NCBI RefSeq assembly: GCF_051622035.1
Contig: NC_135365.1
Coordinates: 1,912,501 to 1,976,500 of the forward strand
Origin: Arctopsyche grandis
Lineage: Eukaryota; Arthropoda; Insecta; Trichoptera; Hydropsychidae
Reading direction: 5' to 3'
Length of the DNA stretch: 64,000 nt
This document shows, in pieces, positions 43,130 through 53,945 of this stretch. Both the position numbers and the translations under genes were made by a program. Within the stretch, counting starts at the first letter, position 1. Each line of letters starts with the position of its first letter. The notes under the pieces are model-generated. The model worked only from the letters and a program-made list of their open reading frames with translations, made no database searches and had not been told where the DNA came from.

Positions 43130-44702
43130 CAGTGGCGGACTGGGACTGAAATTAGTGCATGCCAGGAGTCAAAGGGGGCCCACCCAGGGTTAAAAAAATT
43201 TGTCCCCCCCCCCATATAAAAAATAAATAGATCCATAAATTACAAAGCAAAATAGATCCATAAATTACAAAGCAAAATAGATCCATAAATTACATTGTAT
43301 ATTTCGTTTTAGCCCTTGTCCTAGGTAAATAGAATGCATCATAAAAGAATGCGGCATAATCGCGGCTTTTACTTTCGGTAGAAAACAATCAGAGACGTCA
43401 TTTCAGCTTTTTCTTGGGGGGGGCAGGCAAAGATTGGTCAAATTTTTTTTCAAAAAATCTTTTTTATATCGTAATAAAAATGGAAAATATTCTTTGTACA
43501 CCTTATTGAGTTATAAAATATGAAAAAAATAGCGCCGCAGGCGAAATTTAAAAATTTTATTTAAAAAAATTTAAATTTAAAATTTTTTTCCAAAAATCTT
43601 CACATGGTCAACAAAAATCGACCATCAAACTGTGTCACTAAAAACTATCAATTAACTTAATTTCTACCGACTATCTATGTACATACTTTATCTACATATG
43701 TACATAATGTTCGCTATGACAATAAATAAAGTTTTGGGATCATGCGATAATTCGAACTCGGAATCGACCACTGATCACGTTTACATAATATAGAAAAATG
43801 TGTGTGGCATTGTGTGCCTGAGTGTGTGTTTCTGTGTGTCTTTTTATTATTTTATATATGTTAATTAGTGCTTCCAATCCCGGAAGGTTACTTCAGCACC
43901 GGGATTGCGGTGCTGGGAATTTTTGATCCCGGGATCCCGGTGCTATCACCGGGATTTCAAATGTATAAGAAAAAAAAGTTCAATTTGCATGTTTTCAATA
44001 TTAATTTAGGGAGGCGAGTGCCTCCCTATGCCCGCCCCCCCCCCCCCAAATTACGTCCCTGAAAACAATGCATAATATTTTCAATTAATCGAAAATCTGG
44101 ATTTTGGGGAGGGGGCCCCTATCGTATATTTCTTTATACATGGATGTGTCTATATAGATTAGGAATAGATTTTATATTCGGAAACTGTTTAAAATTGTGT
44201 ATTTAAATCTTACTACATCGTCGAAGTATAATCAAATGTTATTTTGAAAGTATGAAGTTAATTTAAATCGAAGGTTGATGATGAATCGTCCTATTGTTTT
44301 AAGCAATTCAGTTTATATTATTCACGGAAATTTGTTTATTGCCATTTTTATTTTAGTAGGTAGTTGTTACATAGGTATTGGTATATACATAATCTTGAGG
44401 TTGGAAATGGGCCCAGCAAAAGGGCCCACGCAAATATTGAAACTTACATTTCGAGCTTAATAAAAAAAGTTAACCGATCCTTGGTCTGTTAAAGCCGGTA
44501 TTAGTTGTTTTTGTATATCGTAAGAAATTTGTTTTGTTGAAATACCCAAACTTTAGGTCCCAAAGTGCAATATCCTATAAATTTTTACACACGTGAAATA
44601 GTTAAAAAGTTATTTAATTTTACTGAGGGCCCATATTTTCCAACAGATAGTGGGGCCCACATGCCATCGGGCATGTTCGCTTGTATGGCCAGTCCGCCAC
44701 TG
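43130..44702. mobile_element. hAT element, non-autonomous or decayed
   Basis: Termini CAGTGGCGGACTGG and CCAGTCCGCCACTG; 8-bp duplication CCAGTAAC at 43122-43129 and 44703-44710. No hAT transposase remains. It contains a second hAT element. Confidence 0.85.
43390..44061. mobile_element. Nested hAT-type MITE, 672 bp
   Basis: Termini CAGAGACGTCATTT and its partner AAATTACGTCCCTG; 8-bp duplication AAAACAAT at 43382-43389 and 44062-44069. G-rich and C-rich tracts lie just inside the ends. Noncoding. A related end is at 63545-63577. Confidence 0.8.
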
Positions 44703-44757
44703 CCAGTAACTCTCACAGTGAGAGAGTTGTATTCGCGCATAAATACGTTCCGTCACA

Positions 44758-45110
44758 TGCTGTATAAAAATAGCTGGTTACCCGAGTCAAAACATTATTA
44801 TATTTTAAATTTTGCAATCGTTTATAGCCCAAAGATAATGTAAATATTTGATTATATCTGATATATCTGATTTTGTTGTATAAAAAAGTTTGGTTACCCC
44901 AGTCCAAAAATTAATTTAATTTTAAATTTTACAATTATTTATAGCTTAAAGTCGATGGTTTATTTGTAGATTTTTTATCTCACTTCAAAATTTTTTTTCT
45001 ATAAAAAAAGGGATGGTCACCCTAGTCCAAAAATTATAATATTTAAGTTTTGCAATTAATTATATCATAAAGATGATGGGAATATTGATTAATTAGACTG
45101 GTTATGGAAA
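44758..45110. repeat. Three degenerate tandem units of ~120 bp
   Basis: Units starting TGTATAAAAATAGCTGGTTAC, TGTATAAAAAAGTTTGGTTA and CTATAAAAAAAGGGATGGTC begin near 44760, 44878 and 44999; each continues with CAGTCCAAAA-like and TTTATAGC-like sequence. Confidence 0.6.
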
Positions 45111-45194
45111 ATATCGTAAGTAATATCGTTGGTGTGAACGCAGCCATTCAAACGCGGTTTACCTAATATTGTCGCGCACTGCCGAGTCGTGTCG

Positions 45195-45271
45195 CATACT
45201 CGTAGTGTCAAATTTATACAATAGATTGACTGTGACTAAAAAAGTCACTGGTCTGAGTTGGCTACGAGAGG
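45195..45271 (+). promoter_or_regulatory. Leader of ZAD copy 8
   Basis: CGTAGTGTCAAATTTATAC, AATAGATTGACTGTGAC and AAAAAAGTCACTGGTC lie before the start codon, matching the other leaders. Confidence 0.5.
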
Positions 45272-46545
45272 ATGGAGTGCAGGCTTTGTCTTGGACCAGC
45301 TCCGGCCGAGTCTTCCGTCTCCATCTTCGGCGATCCTCGTCCAGAGCGTCTGGAGCTACGCATTCGGACCTGCTGCCAAATTTATGTCGGTTGCTGGTTA
45401 CAGGATACAACTATCGTGGACCCAATCGGTTAACTCTTATTCCCACCTTTTTTCATCCGCAGGTTAAGAGAAACGATGGGCTGCCAGACATAGTGTGTCT
45501 TTCGTGTAAGACCAATCTGGAATCGTTGATCAGCTTTCGAAAGGCTTGTTTTCGAAGCAACGAAACGTCTCAACTGAGGTTAGATGATTGCTTGAAGATC
45601 AAGACTGAAGAAGTTTTGTTGGAAGATTTAATATGGGACGATGAGCCTTCACTACCGATCATTCACCGAAAGAATAGTAAAATTTGTCCAAAGCCATTGC
45701 TCAGTGAAGCTGAACTTGTTTTACATAGTAGAGAAAAGCCGTTCAAATGTGACAATTGTTTAAAATCATTTCGTCGTAAATATGATCTTGTGAGACATTT
45801 AAGATCTCACACGGGGGAAAAGCCTTACAAATGTGATATTTGTTTAAAATCATTTAGGAATAAATATGGGCTTATTATTCATTTAAGAACCCACACGGGG
45901 GAAAAGCCTTACAAGTGTAAAATCTGTTTAAAATCATTTTCTCATAAAAATAGCTTCAAGGCACATACAAAATTGCATAGTGGGATAAAACCACACAAAT
46001 GTGACTTGTGTTCAAAATCCTTTACAAAAAAAAGTCAACTTTTGTTTCATTTAACATCGCACCCGGGGGAAAAGCCTTACAAGTGTGAAATTTGTTTAAA
46101 ATCGTTTCCTCAAAGTTCTGGCCTCTGGGCACATAAAAAAATACATACTGGGATAAAACCACACAAATGTTACTTTTGTTCAAAATCATTTTTTCAAAGA
46201 GTTAACCTCATGTCACATGAAAATTTGCATACTGGGATAAAACGACACAAATGTGACTTTTGTTTAAAATCATTTTTTTACCATTCTTATCTTGTTCGTC
46301 ATTTGAGATCTCATACTGGGGAAAAGCCTTACAAGTGTGATATTTGTTTAAAATCATTCACCTTAAACTCGACCCTCACGAAACATATAAGAACTCAATG
46401 TCACCTTAAGGTTCATAAAAAATCGCATACTCGGATAAAACCATACAAATGTGACATCTGTTTATCATCATTTACTCGAAAATATCATCTTGTTCGTCAT
46501 TTACGATCTCACACGCGGGAAAAGACAAGTGTGATATTTGTTTAA
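45272..46545 (+). CDS. ZAD-C2H2 zinc finger protein, copy 8
   Basis: Exons 45272-45385 and 45463-46545 (398 aa), intron 77 bp. [16 protein letters not shown], then [15 protein letters not shown]. Degenerate first finger (NSKICPKPLLSEAE), then nine C2H2 fingers. Fingers 8 and 9 are joined by an unusual spacer, RTQCHLKVHKKSHTRIKP, that looks like the remnant of another finger. The frame ends REKTSVIFV: linker codons are lost (AAAAGACAAGTG in place of a full TGEKPYK), which removes a last finger whose sequence is still visible to 46600. The same loss is seen after copy 7, so it predates their duplication. Otherwise fully open. Confidence 0.86.
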
Positions 46546-46877
46546 AATCATTCACCGTAAAATCATCCCTCAAGGCACATATAAGTTCCAATTCTACGAA
46601 ATAGTCTTATGAATGTGAATACGAATAATATAATTTTTTGATAAATATCACTTAGAGAGGTATTTAAATACTCACACCGTATGTACAAGTGTGATATTTG
46701 TTTGAAATCGATTTCTAATCAAAGCTACCTTGTAAGTCGCTTGAGATCTCACATTGACATTCATTTTCTGAACAAATTTGTCTCGTGGATTATAAAAGAT
46801 GTCATAAGATGTAATAATAACATAATATGTATATAAAGATATTGTTTTATTATATGAATACTGTTTTTTATTATACA

Positions 46878-47042
46878 CAAGGCTTTTTTTTAAAAAAAAG
46901 GGTGCCGGAACTCACTTTTTGTCATGTTTTTTATTGGAAAAGATTATATTATATAGAATATTCGTTTGAAACACAAAAAAATGCTAAGACAAAAAGGTGC
47001 CGGAACGCCGTTCCACTGCGTTACATGAGAAAAAAAGCCCTG
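46878..47042. mobile_element. hAT-like MITE, duplicate of 38937-39102
   Basis: Same ends and same ATTATACA flanks (46870-46877, 47043-47050), so it was copied with the block and did not insert independently. Confidence 0.75.
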
Positions 47043-47455
47043 ATTATACATATTTATATACAATTTAAAAATTCGTTACCCAGAACAAGTTTTTAAATGG
47101 AACCTTATTATTATTCAATAAATCAGATGTAACAGCTCTAGAGATGATATATTTATACCAGTAAATGATTTTCTATCAGAAACTAGTAATAAACAGTATT
47201 AACCTTGGGGCTGCTAAACCCTTAAACCATTCTAGCTGCAATATATTTGACTTACATTGGTGTAGCAAAGCTGGCTGAACAAAGGTCAACTTTCTCATAC
47301 AAACGTTTTCGGTTTGGTTTTGGTTTGGCTCCCTGCTCACACTTACATTCATTTTCTAAACAAATTTATCTCATGGGTTATAAAAGTTGTTATAAGATGT
47401 AATAATAACATGTATATAAAGATATTGTTTATTATATGAATGCTGTTGTTTATAC

Positions 47456-47758
47456 TTAGCCAGCAGTTTGGCTTAATGGTAGCATATATATTTAGAACCA
47501 CCGAGATCGATGGTTCGACTCGTCAAACTGCTGGTTAGATTTGGGGGTTTTGTGACTCCAAATCGATCGTTTCTCTATCAGAGTTTGTCAATTTTATCTG
47601 GTTATTGTTGAAACGGTTCCTGCAAATTGGTAATAGATCATTTCCTGATGTCACAAAAATCTGTGTGTATAATTTGTAGAAGTTATGCACAGAAATCTGA
47701 AATCTATAGATGTCTCTATAATTTCGTGTTTATTATTTGTATAAAAATTGCAATAATA
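47456..47758 (+). mobile_element. SINE, copy D
   Basis: Duplicate of copy C at 39521-39812, same truncated tail. Confidence 0.7.
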
Positions 47759-47903
47759 ACACTGTGCAACAAAAAATCACGTTTTTGAGTTACCAGAGCG
47801 GAGACTAACCAATCTTTACTAGGTTTGACCCACTGAATTCGAATATGATAATGATTTTTGTTGGTTGGTGATCTTTTACGAGATATGAGCGTTTAAAATA
47901 ATG

Positions 47904-48345
47904 GGTTCGGTGATTACTAGTCAAATGTGAACCGGTCGCTCTAGATCGGTCACTCGTGATCACCCGTCACGCTAAAACTGGTCACGAGAAAACTGGTCGC
48001 ACGCTAAAATTGGCCACGAGAAAACTGGTCACCCGCTAAAACTGGTCACACCTAAAATCAGTCACGAGAAAACTGGTCACACCCAAAAATTAAAAATTGG
48101 TCACACAAAAAAGTTATTCACAAATACTTTTTATTTACGAAATTTTTATTATTATCGACTAGACATATGTTCGAGCCAAAAGCCCTCGTGGCCGTTGGTT
48201 GTGGTCTTCGCGAGGAGTTCGCGGGCATCTCATCAGAGTCAACTCATCTGACGCTCTCTAGCCGCGTCGAGAAGGTTGGCAATCGCTTTTGCGTTCATTT
48301 CACTTTGACAGTTCGGATGTCAAATCACGGTTTAATCTTAATTCA
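47904..48345. mobile_element. GTGACCAGTTTT-type repeat, long form, reversed
   Basis: Starts GGTTCGGTGATTACTAGTCA; reverse complement of 33400-33893. Ends near TTAATCTTAATTCAC. Confidence 0.6.
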
Positions 48346-48397
48346 CCATTTTTTATATGTGTATAATATATATACTATATATAAAAACGGACTGTCG

Positions 48398-48775
48398 CTA
48401 AATATATTTGTATATTTGTATATTTGTATATTTGTATATTTGTATATTTGTATATTTGTATATTTGTATATTTGTATGTGACGGACGATCAACCATCAAC
48501 CAGTATGGGGAACAAATTTTTTTTTTTTTTCATATTTTTCAGTTTTTTAATTTTTTTAATTTTTTCAGTTTTTTCATTTTTTTCATTTTTTCAGTTTTTT
48601 CATTTTTTTCATTTTTTCAGTTTTTTCATTTTTTTCATTTTTTTCATTTTTTTCATTTTTTCAGTTTTTTCATTTTTTTCATTTTTTCAGTTTTTTCATT
48701 TTTTTCATTTTTTCAGTTTTTTCATTTTTTTCATTTTTTCAGTTTTTCATTTTTTTCATTTTTTCAGTTTTTTCA
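48398..48775. repeat. Microsatellites
   Basis: (TATATTTG)n, about ten units, at 48398-48478, then from ~48515 a T-rich tract of TTTTTTCATTTTTTTCATTT type with CAG spacers to 48775. Confidence 0.85.
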
Positions 48776-49290
48776 TTGCCGGGGGCGCTGGCGGCGCTGG
48801 GGGCGAAGCCCCCGGGGTGCCAAAGGCATCGGGGCGCTGGGGGCGCCGGAGGCGTCGGCGGCGCCGGGGGCGAAGCCCACGGGATGCCGAAGGCATCGGG
48901 GACGCTGGGGGCGAAGCCCCCGGGGTGCCGAAGGCATCGGGGGGGCTGGGGGCGCCGGAGGCGTCGGCGGCGCTGGGGGCGAAGCCCCCGGGGTGCCGAA
49001 GGCATCGGGGGTGCTGGGGGCGCCGGAGGCGTCGGCGGCGCTGGGGGCGAAGCCCCCGGGGTGCCGAAGGCATCGGGGGGGCTGGGGGCGCCGGAGGCGT
49101 CGGCGGCGCTGGGGGCGAAGCCCCCGGGGTGCCGAAGGCATCGGGGGTGCTGGGGGCGCCGGAGGCGTCGGCGGCGCTGGGGGCGAAGCCCCCGGGGTGC
49201 CGAAGGCGTCGGGGGCGCCGGAGGCGTCGGCGGCGCTGGGGCCGAAGGCCCCGGAGCGACGGAGGCATCGGGGGCAAAGGCGTCAGGAGG
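48776..49290. repeat. GC-rich minisatellite, 68-bp unit
   Basis: Unit CGCTGGGGGCGAAGCCCCCG... begins at 48971, 49039, 49107 and 49175, exactly 68 bp apart, with less regular units on either side. Because 68 is not a multiple of three, each unit shifts the frame; the long open frames on both strands reflect absence of stops in GC-rich repeats, not a gene. Runs of four to six G recur. GGGGGCGAAGCCCCC is itself a hairpin. Confidence 0.85.
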
Positions 49291-49454
49291 TCGGCGATGC
49301 ACAAAACGTAGTTCGTAATTCGTAATCACTTCGTAATTCGTGCATCAATTTCTTTCCGAAACCAGTCGATTCAATATCTTTAACTTTATTTTTATTCGAG
49401 TTTCAATTCCTTTTCGAAACCACCCGTTGAAATCAACGGGTCCAACACTAGTTT

Positions 49455-49555
49455 TATTATAAAAATATAAAATAATTATTTTAAACTGATTTAGTGTCTA
49501 ACACACTTAGTGTCAAATTTATACAGTAGATGTCACTAAAAAAGTCACAGACGAG
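49455..49555 (+). promoter_or_regulatory. Orphaned leader of ZAD copy 9
   Basis: TTAGTGTCAAATTTATACAG, TAGATGTCACTAAAAAAGTC and ACAGACGAG match the leader that elsewhere lies within 100 bp of the start codon. Here it is followed by an inserted element; the matching downstream half resumes at 54922, 32 bp before the copy 9 start codon. Confidence 0.7.
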
Positions 49556-50542
49556 TCTGTCACTGATTCACTGTAAGTTCGCCTAATGCAATTCACCTAA
49601 TTCGAGTATACCTAAGCGAGTTGGTCGAATATCAACATACCGAACGACGACCATACCTAATGTCATACATACCTAACTGCAGTTTACCTAATACAAATTG
49701 ATCGAATGAAGGTTGTTTTACGTTGACGGATAGATGGCACTTTTGCATTGATAATTTCAAGATTATTTAAAACAAAATAAAATATTAAGTTGTATTTTAA
49801 AATTTATATTTTATTAATAGATGAAGTCGATCACTGTTTTTAAAAAATGTGCGTGTTTGGCTGTGTATTTTAGTAATAATTCAAACACCATTAAATATCT
49901 TTGAAACTGAAACACTGAAACTTTTTACTGTGTAATAAAATTTTAATCGTTGCGCTATAATTTTTTTTTTCATTTTCAAATCTGCCGGAAGTAGCATTAT
50001 TTTTCTTTGAATTATTATATATCCTAGACCGTGTATCGAACTGAAATTTTATATCTATAACTTGTATTAACTTGTACGCTCGAACTTACACTATTTTTTG
50101 GACTTATTAATTAAATGTCTACTCTTATCGAAAAAATATAGTCCTTCAATTAATATTACATAAATAATAAATAATCAATAAGTTTTATAAACCGGAAACG
50201 AGCCTTTTATTACATACAAATCTCAAAAATGATGCGACTGCTGCTGCCGATGCTGCTGATTTTTTCGAAACTATTGGATACTCACATTAAACTAATAGTT
50301 GATAGTGTCATGCCGACTCGAATTGCAAGTCAAGTGCCATTTTATTAAGTGATAAGCAATACTGTGTTACATTCATTGAAAGCCTAGGTTCTATAAATCA
50401 TATTCATTAAGTAGATAGAAGAAACGGAATTCAGCGAAGAAATGTCATACGATGAACACTTACCATTTTACATATCGACTAATTCCGATAAGTCATATTT
50501 TAAATCCATTGTCATATGAAATAATTATTATATATGGGATAG

Positions 50543-50906
50543 ATGAAACATATTGTGACTAATCAGAATATATTACAACAGGTAAATACACTTTTACTAT
50601 ACATATGTACTCTGTTAATATTTTTCTTATATAGATATATACTTTTTACCCGAACACTAGAAAAAGTCAAAGATTTGTGGAAACATTGTGTTTCATTTGA
50701 TACTTACTCTAGAGAACAGCTGGCATTGTTATCATTAACAATCTTTGAGTTTTACTGAACAACATTTCAAATCTATTTTCAAACAAGAAATCGAACGGAA
50801 ATAAACTAGAAAATATATATCACTCTTTATCTTCCAGCGACAATTCGTCTTAGATTGTAGAAGACAAGAGTCTCCACTTGCTGAAGTTAAAAATTATAAA
50901 GAAAAA
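50543..50906 (+). other. Exon-like segments inside the 5.36-kb element
   Basis: MKHIVTNQNILQQ is followed by a donor-like CAG|GTAAATAC (50580). ACTAG then precedes EKVKDLWKHCVSFDTYSREQ (from about 50661). At 50838-50906 a fine acceptor (CTTTATCTTCCAG) opens RQFVLDCRRQESPLAEVKNY, then KEK and donor-like GTAAATAT. These would fit a spliced gene of the element, product unknown. Splicing is inferred. Confidence 0.3.
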
Positions 50907-51029
50907 GTAAATATATATTAATTATTTAAATAATGGGAATAAAAAGTACACAGTAAAATTTTTTAAATTGAAAGAAATAGAGTCTTTTGAAATTTTTTTA
51001 ATACACAATAGTTATGACAAATATTAATA

Positions 51030-51380
51030 AACACGAAAACACAGTATTTAATGAATGGTCTGGTATACAAATATTTAAAATATAAAAAAACTCATGGTGT
51101 GGTGATTTATTGGCAGTCTTTTCACTACACAATAACCATGAGCGGTGACACATCACTTGCAAAACTTGATTTTAAGTGGCAGTCATTACATAACAATTCA
51201 TTCCACAATAACAACAATTCAAAACAACATATCAATTCGGAAATCAACGAAAACACAGTATTTAATCATTGGTCTCGTATACAAATATTTAAAATATAAA
51301 AAAAACTCATGGGGTGGCGATTTATGCAATAGTATTAAAGCTAATCAGTCTTTTCACCACACAATAACCATGAAAAGTTA
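51030..51380. repeat. Direct repeat, two units
   Basis: CGAAAACACAGTATTTAAT, GTATACAAATATTTAAAATA and CAGTCTTTTCACYACACAAT occur in the same order from ~51033 and ~51247. Confidence 0.65.
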
Positions 51381-51499
51381 TAAACCCCTGATATGATATA
51401 CATATGTAGTGTTTGTGTCCTTTTGATGTTGTCGATTTTATATGCTAAAAAATCAATTCACTATATTAAAAAAAAAAAATTATACTTTCTCGAGAATTT

Positions 51500-52020
51500 T
51501 CCACGATTTGTCCGATATATTTTTGTGCTGGCCACCCCAGACTGACTGACAGTCGCGCGCCAACGGCTTCGGCATAAACACGTAGTTTTTCTCGCCACCG
51601 AAATCACCAGCTCGGCCACTGGTGATGGGTTGTGACGATACTTGGAGACCAGCAACCAGCGACCAGCGACCAGCGACCAGCTCCAGTATCGCCAGTATAG
51701 CGGTGTGCGCCAGAGGAAGCAGTTGTCTGCAGAGGGTCTGTCTCAGTTGTCGTCCAGAAGGCAGCTACTCAACAACTCGTAGCCAGCTACGCGTGGCTAA
51801 CCTCAAAAGGCACGCGTGCTTTCTGCTTTCTTTGTTTACTCCCCCCCTTTCCTCGGTTGCTCTGCTTGATCTCTGTATAACTTATACAAAATACAGTCGC
51901 AATACATAAACAGATTTACGCCCTGTTTTCATTGGTTTACAATTTCCTCCCTTTTTTCCACATCACGCATCCCACGCACACTACGAAGGAGAAAGGGACA
52001 GCAGAGCAGCCGACATCTTA
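51500..52020. repeat. LTR-like repeat B fragment
   Basis: Shares CGCGCCAACGG, GATACTTGGAGACCAGC, GCTACGCGTGGCTAACCTCA and AAACAGATTTACGCCCTG with 4160-4977. Fossil, inserted in the 5.36-kb element; CAGCGACCAG is repeated at 51655-51680. Confidence 0.5.
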
Positions 52021-52436
52021 AATTAAAAAATAGCAACTAACATATAGGTACTTTTATAATATTTCTGATAGATTTTTAACTCATTAAAATATATTTTTAA
52101 GATCTTTTTTTTTAATTTGTCATAGGACCCAGAATAAATTTTCCCAGGGCCCAGGATATTGCGATACTCGCCAATCAAAATATGTACACGAATGTTGAAT
52201 TAATTATACCTCCCACTTTAGATACGGTGGGACTGATTTTTCATTCTATTCATATTTTAATTCATACTCTATCATCATTAGCTATAAGTAATTATAATCA
52301 CTGATGATGTTATATTATTATGAATGTGATATCACTCAGGAGATAAATTATTCACATCAATAAAATCATAATGAAACTGTGTAAATAATACGTTCTTGAA
52401 CTAGTACAATTATTTATAATGCTGTATTGTTTTAGA

Positions 52437-53945
52437 TGCAGATACCATTAATAATACTGCAGATTGTTTATCCTACCAGAACAGTGAAAATGTTGTAAAA
52501 GTACTTAAAAGAAGACCAGGAAATCGAATACGGTGGACTAGAGAAATTCATATCTAAATATAAGGGACAACCCGTGTCTGCAAAAAACCCTAACATCTGG
52601 ATTGCTCAAAATGTCGGATTTTGGTATTCAGATAACTTCTCCATTGAAAAATCAAAATATTTTTTGCAATGCATACTCAAGTCTTGTTGATTCTGCACGG
52701 CAAAAGTCGTACATTTGTTCTATAGTCAAAATGAAGCCTTTTTTACGAGGCTCTTTTTTATCATTTAAATGTACTTTTGTTATACTCATAATGAACATTT
52801 CAAGAAAATATATAATATGCAACTTTTATTTGTGCTGAAATGTAACATGTCAAAATTCAATACTTTCATATATACAGTTATATTGTATGCCAAATCACTC
52901 CATAAAACTTGAAATAATTCATACCAGTAATAATTCATTTAGAATATTGTACTTTAGAAAAATGCCAAATTCACTATTTTATTTAATGTAATAATTAAAC
53001 GCTAGCAAAGCTTTCCCGCAGTTGTTCTCACCAACCACAACCATTAATATGAAGTACACGTATGATTTAAGTGAAGTTATATTTCGCAATTGCAATCACA
53101 TTATCTTAGAATAGCACGAAACATTTCATTACTCAATATAATCAATTTCACCCTACTTATTTTATTTATTAAGTTTTGATAACATGGGAATAATTAAGGT
53201 AATGATTTTTTTTTTTAGACATTTGAAAACTATTTCTGAAGAGGAAAGGGTTGGAATAACTGTGGAAACTACTGAGGACCCGTTGGTCCTACTCATCGAG
53301 CCAAGAATGTCCTAAATTTGTTGTTAGTAGATTTATGCGACAACTAATGGAACAGTATCACATTTGTGTTAGCAAAATTTGATATGGGAGCTGTTTCGTT
53401 CACAGTTATCGTCGCAGGGAGGCAATCTGCGTTAGAGAATATGTCAAGATTAAAAATGCTGAATTCCATAATTTATTGATAAATATTACTTATACTATGC
53501 TATTTTTAAATTTTTCGTTCTAGTATATTTAGAACTGAAATTTGGATTTAATGTACGTTTAGAATCCTAGCTCCACGCTTGAAACCCAATTATAAATGTG
53601 ATATTAAATTCTGAACTAAAAAAGGATTTCGAAAAAATATGCGGCTTCAAATTTTTAAACTCTTTCCAATGTTAAATTTTATTTATCGCTGTGTGAATGA
53701 GCTGATAAGCATTAAATTTTGTGCGAAACAATTAGACATGTCACAAGCTACAGTTATTGATTGAAATCATTATTTACTTAGGGTCTGTGTGGTGTCACTA
53801 ATAGAACAACCAAATACCATGATCGGTGGAGAAGAGATGGTCATTGAAATTAGCAAACGTCTTTTCGTTTATATACGTACCAAATTTTTTGTAAAAAACT
53901 TCTATAGCTTCACACAAGAGTATTTTTATTACATGACTTGATACA
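52437..53945 (+). other. Further exon-like segments in the 5.36-kb element
   Basis: Three stretches follow acceptor-like sites. 52437 (TTGTTTTAG|): DADTINNTADCLSYQNSENV, then KVLKRRPGNRIRWTREIHI and a stop. 53220 (TTTTTTTAG|): HLKTISEEERVGITVETTED, then PLVLLIEPRMS and a stop. 53780 (TTTACTTAG|): VCVVSLIEQPNTMIGGEEMV, then IEISKRLFVYIRTKFFVKNF to a stop near 53940. I recognise none of them. Multiple stops mean that they cannot all belong to one transcript as they stand. Confidence 0.25.

Larger units (their letters stand above)
42630..44735 (+). repeat. LTR-like repeat D, split by nested hAT elements
   Basis: Starts TGTAACGTGACGTTCTCCC like 19940. The left part runs to 43129 and the remainder resumes after 44702. 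The far end is uncertain. Fossil. Confidence 0.45.
45244..47903 (+). repeat. Segmental duplication, block 2
   Basis: Partner of 37479-39955; includes the gene, flank, MITE (46878-47042) and SINE (47456-47758). Confidence 0.75.

Noticed and set aside
42842-43236. Overlapping frames of 99-125 codons
   Set aside because: They run across the boundary between an LTR-like repeat and a hAT element, so they cannot be one gene.
48408-49329. Long overlapping open frames on both strands (up to 305 codons)
   Set aside because: The unit is 68 bp, so the frame shifts each repeat. GC-rich repeats lack stops in all frames; products are F-rich then G/A/P-rich low complexity.
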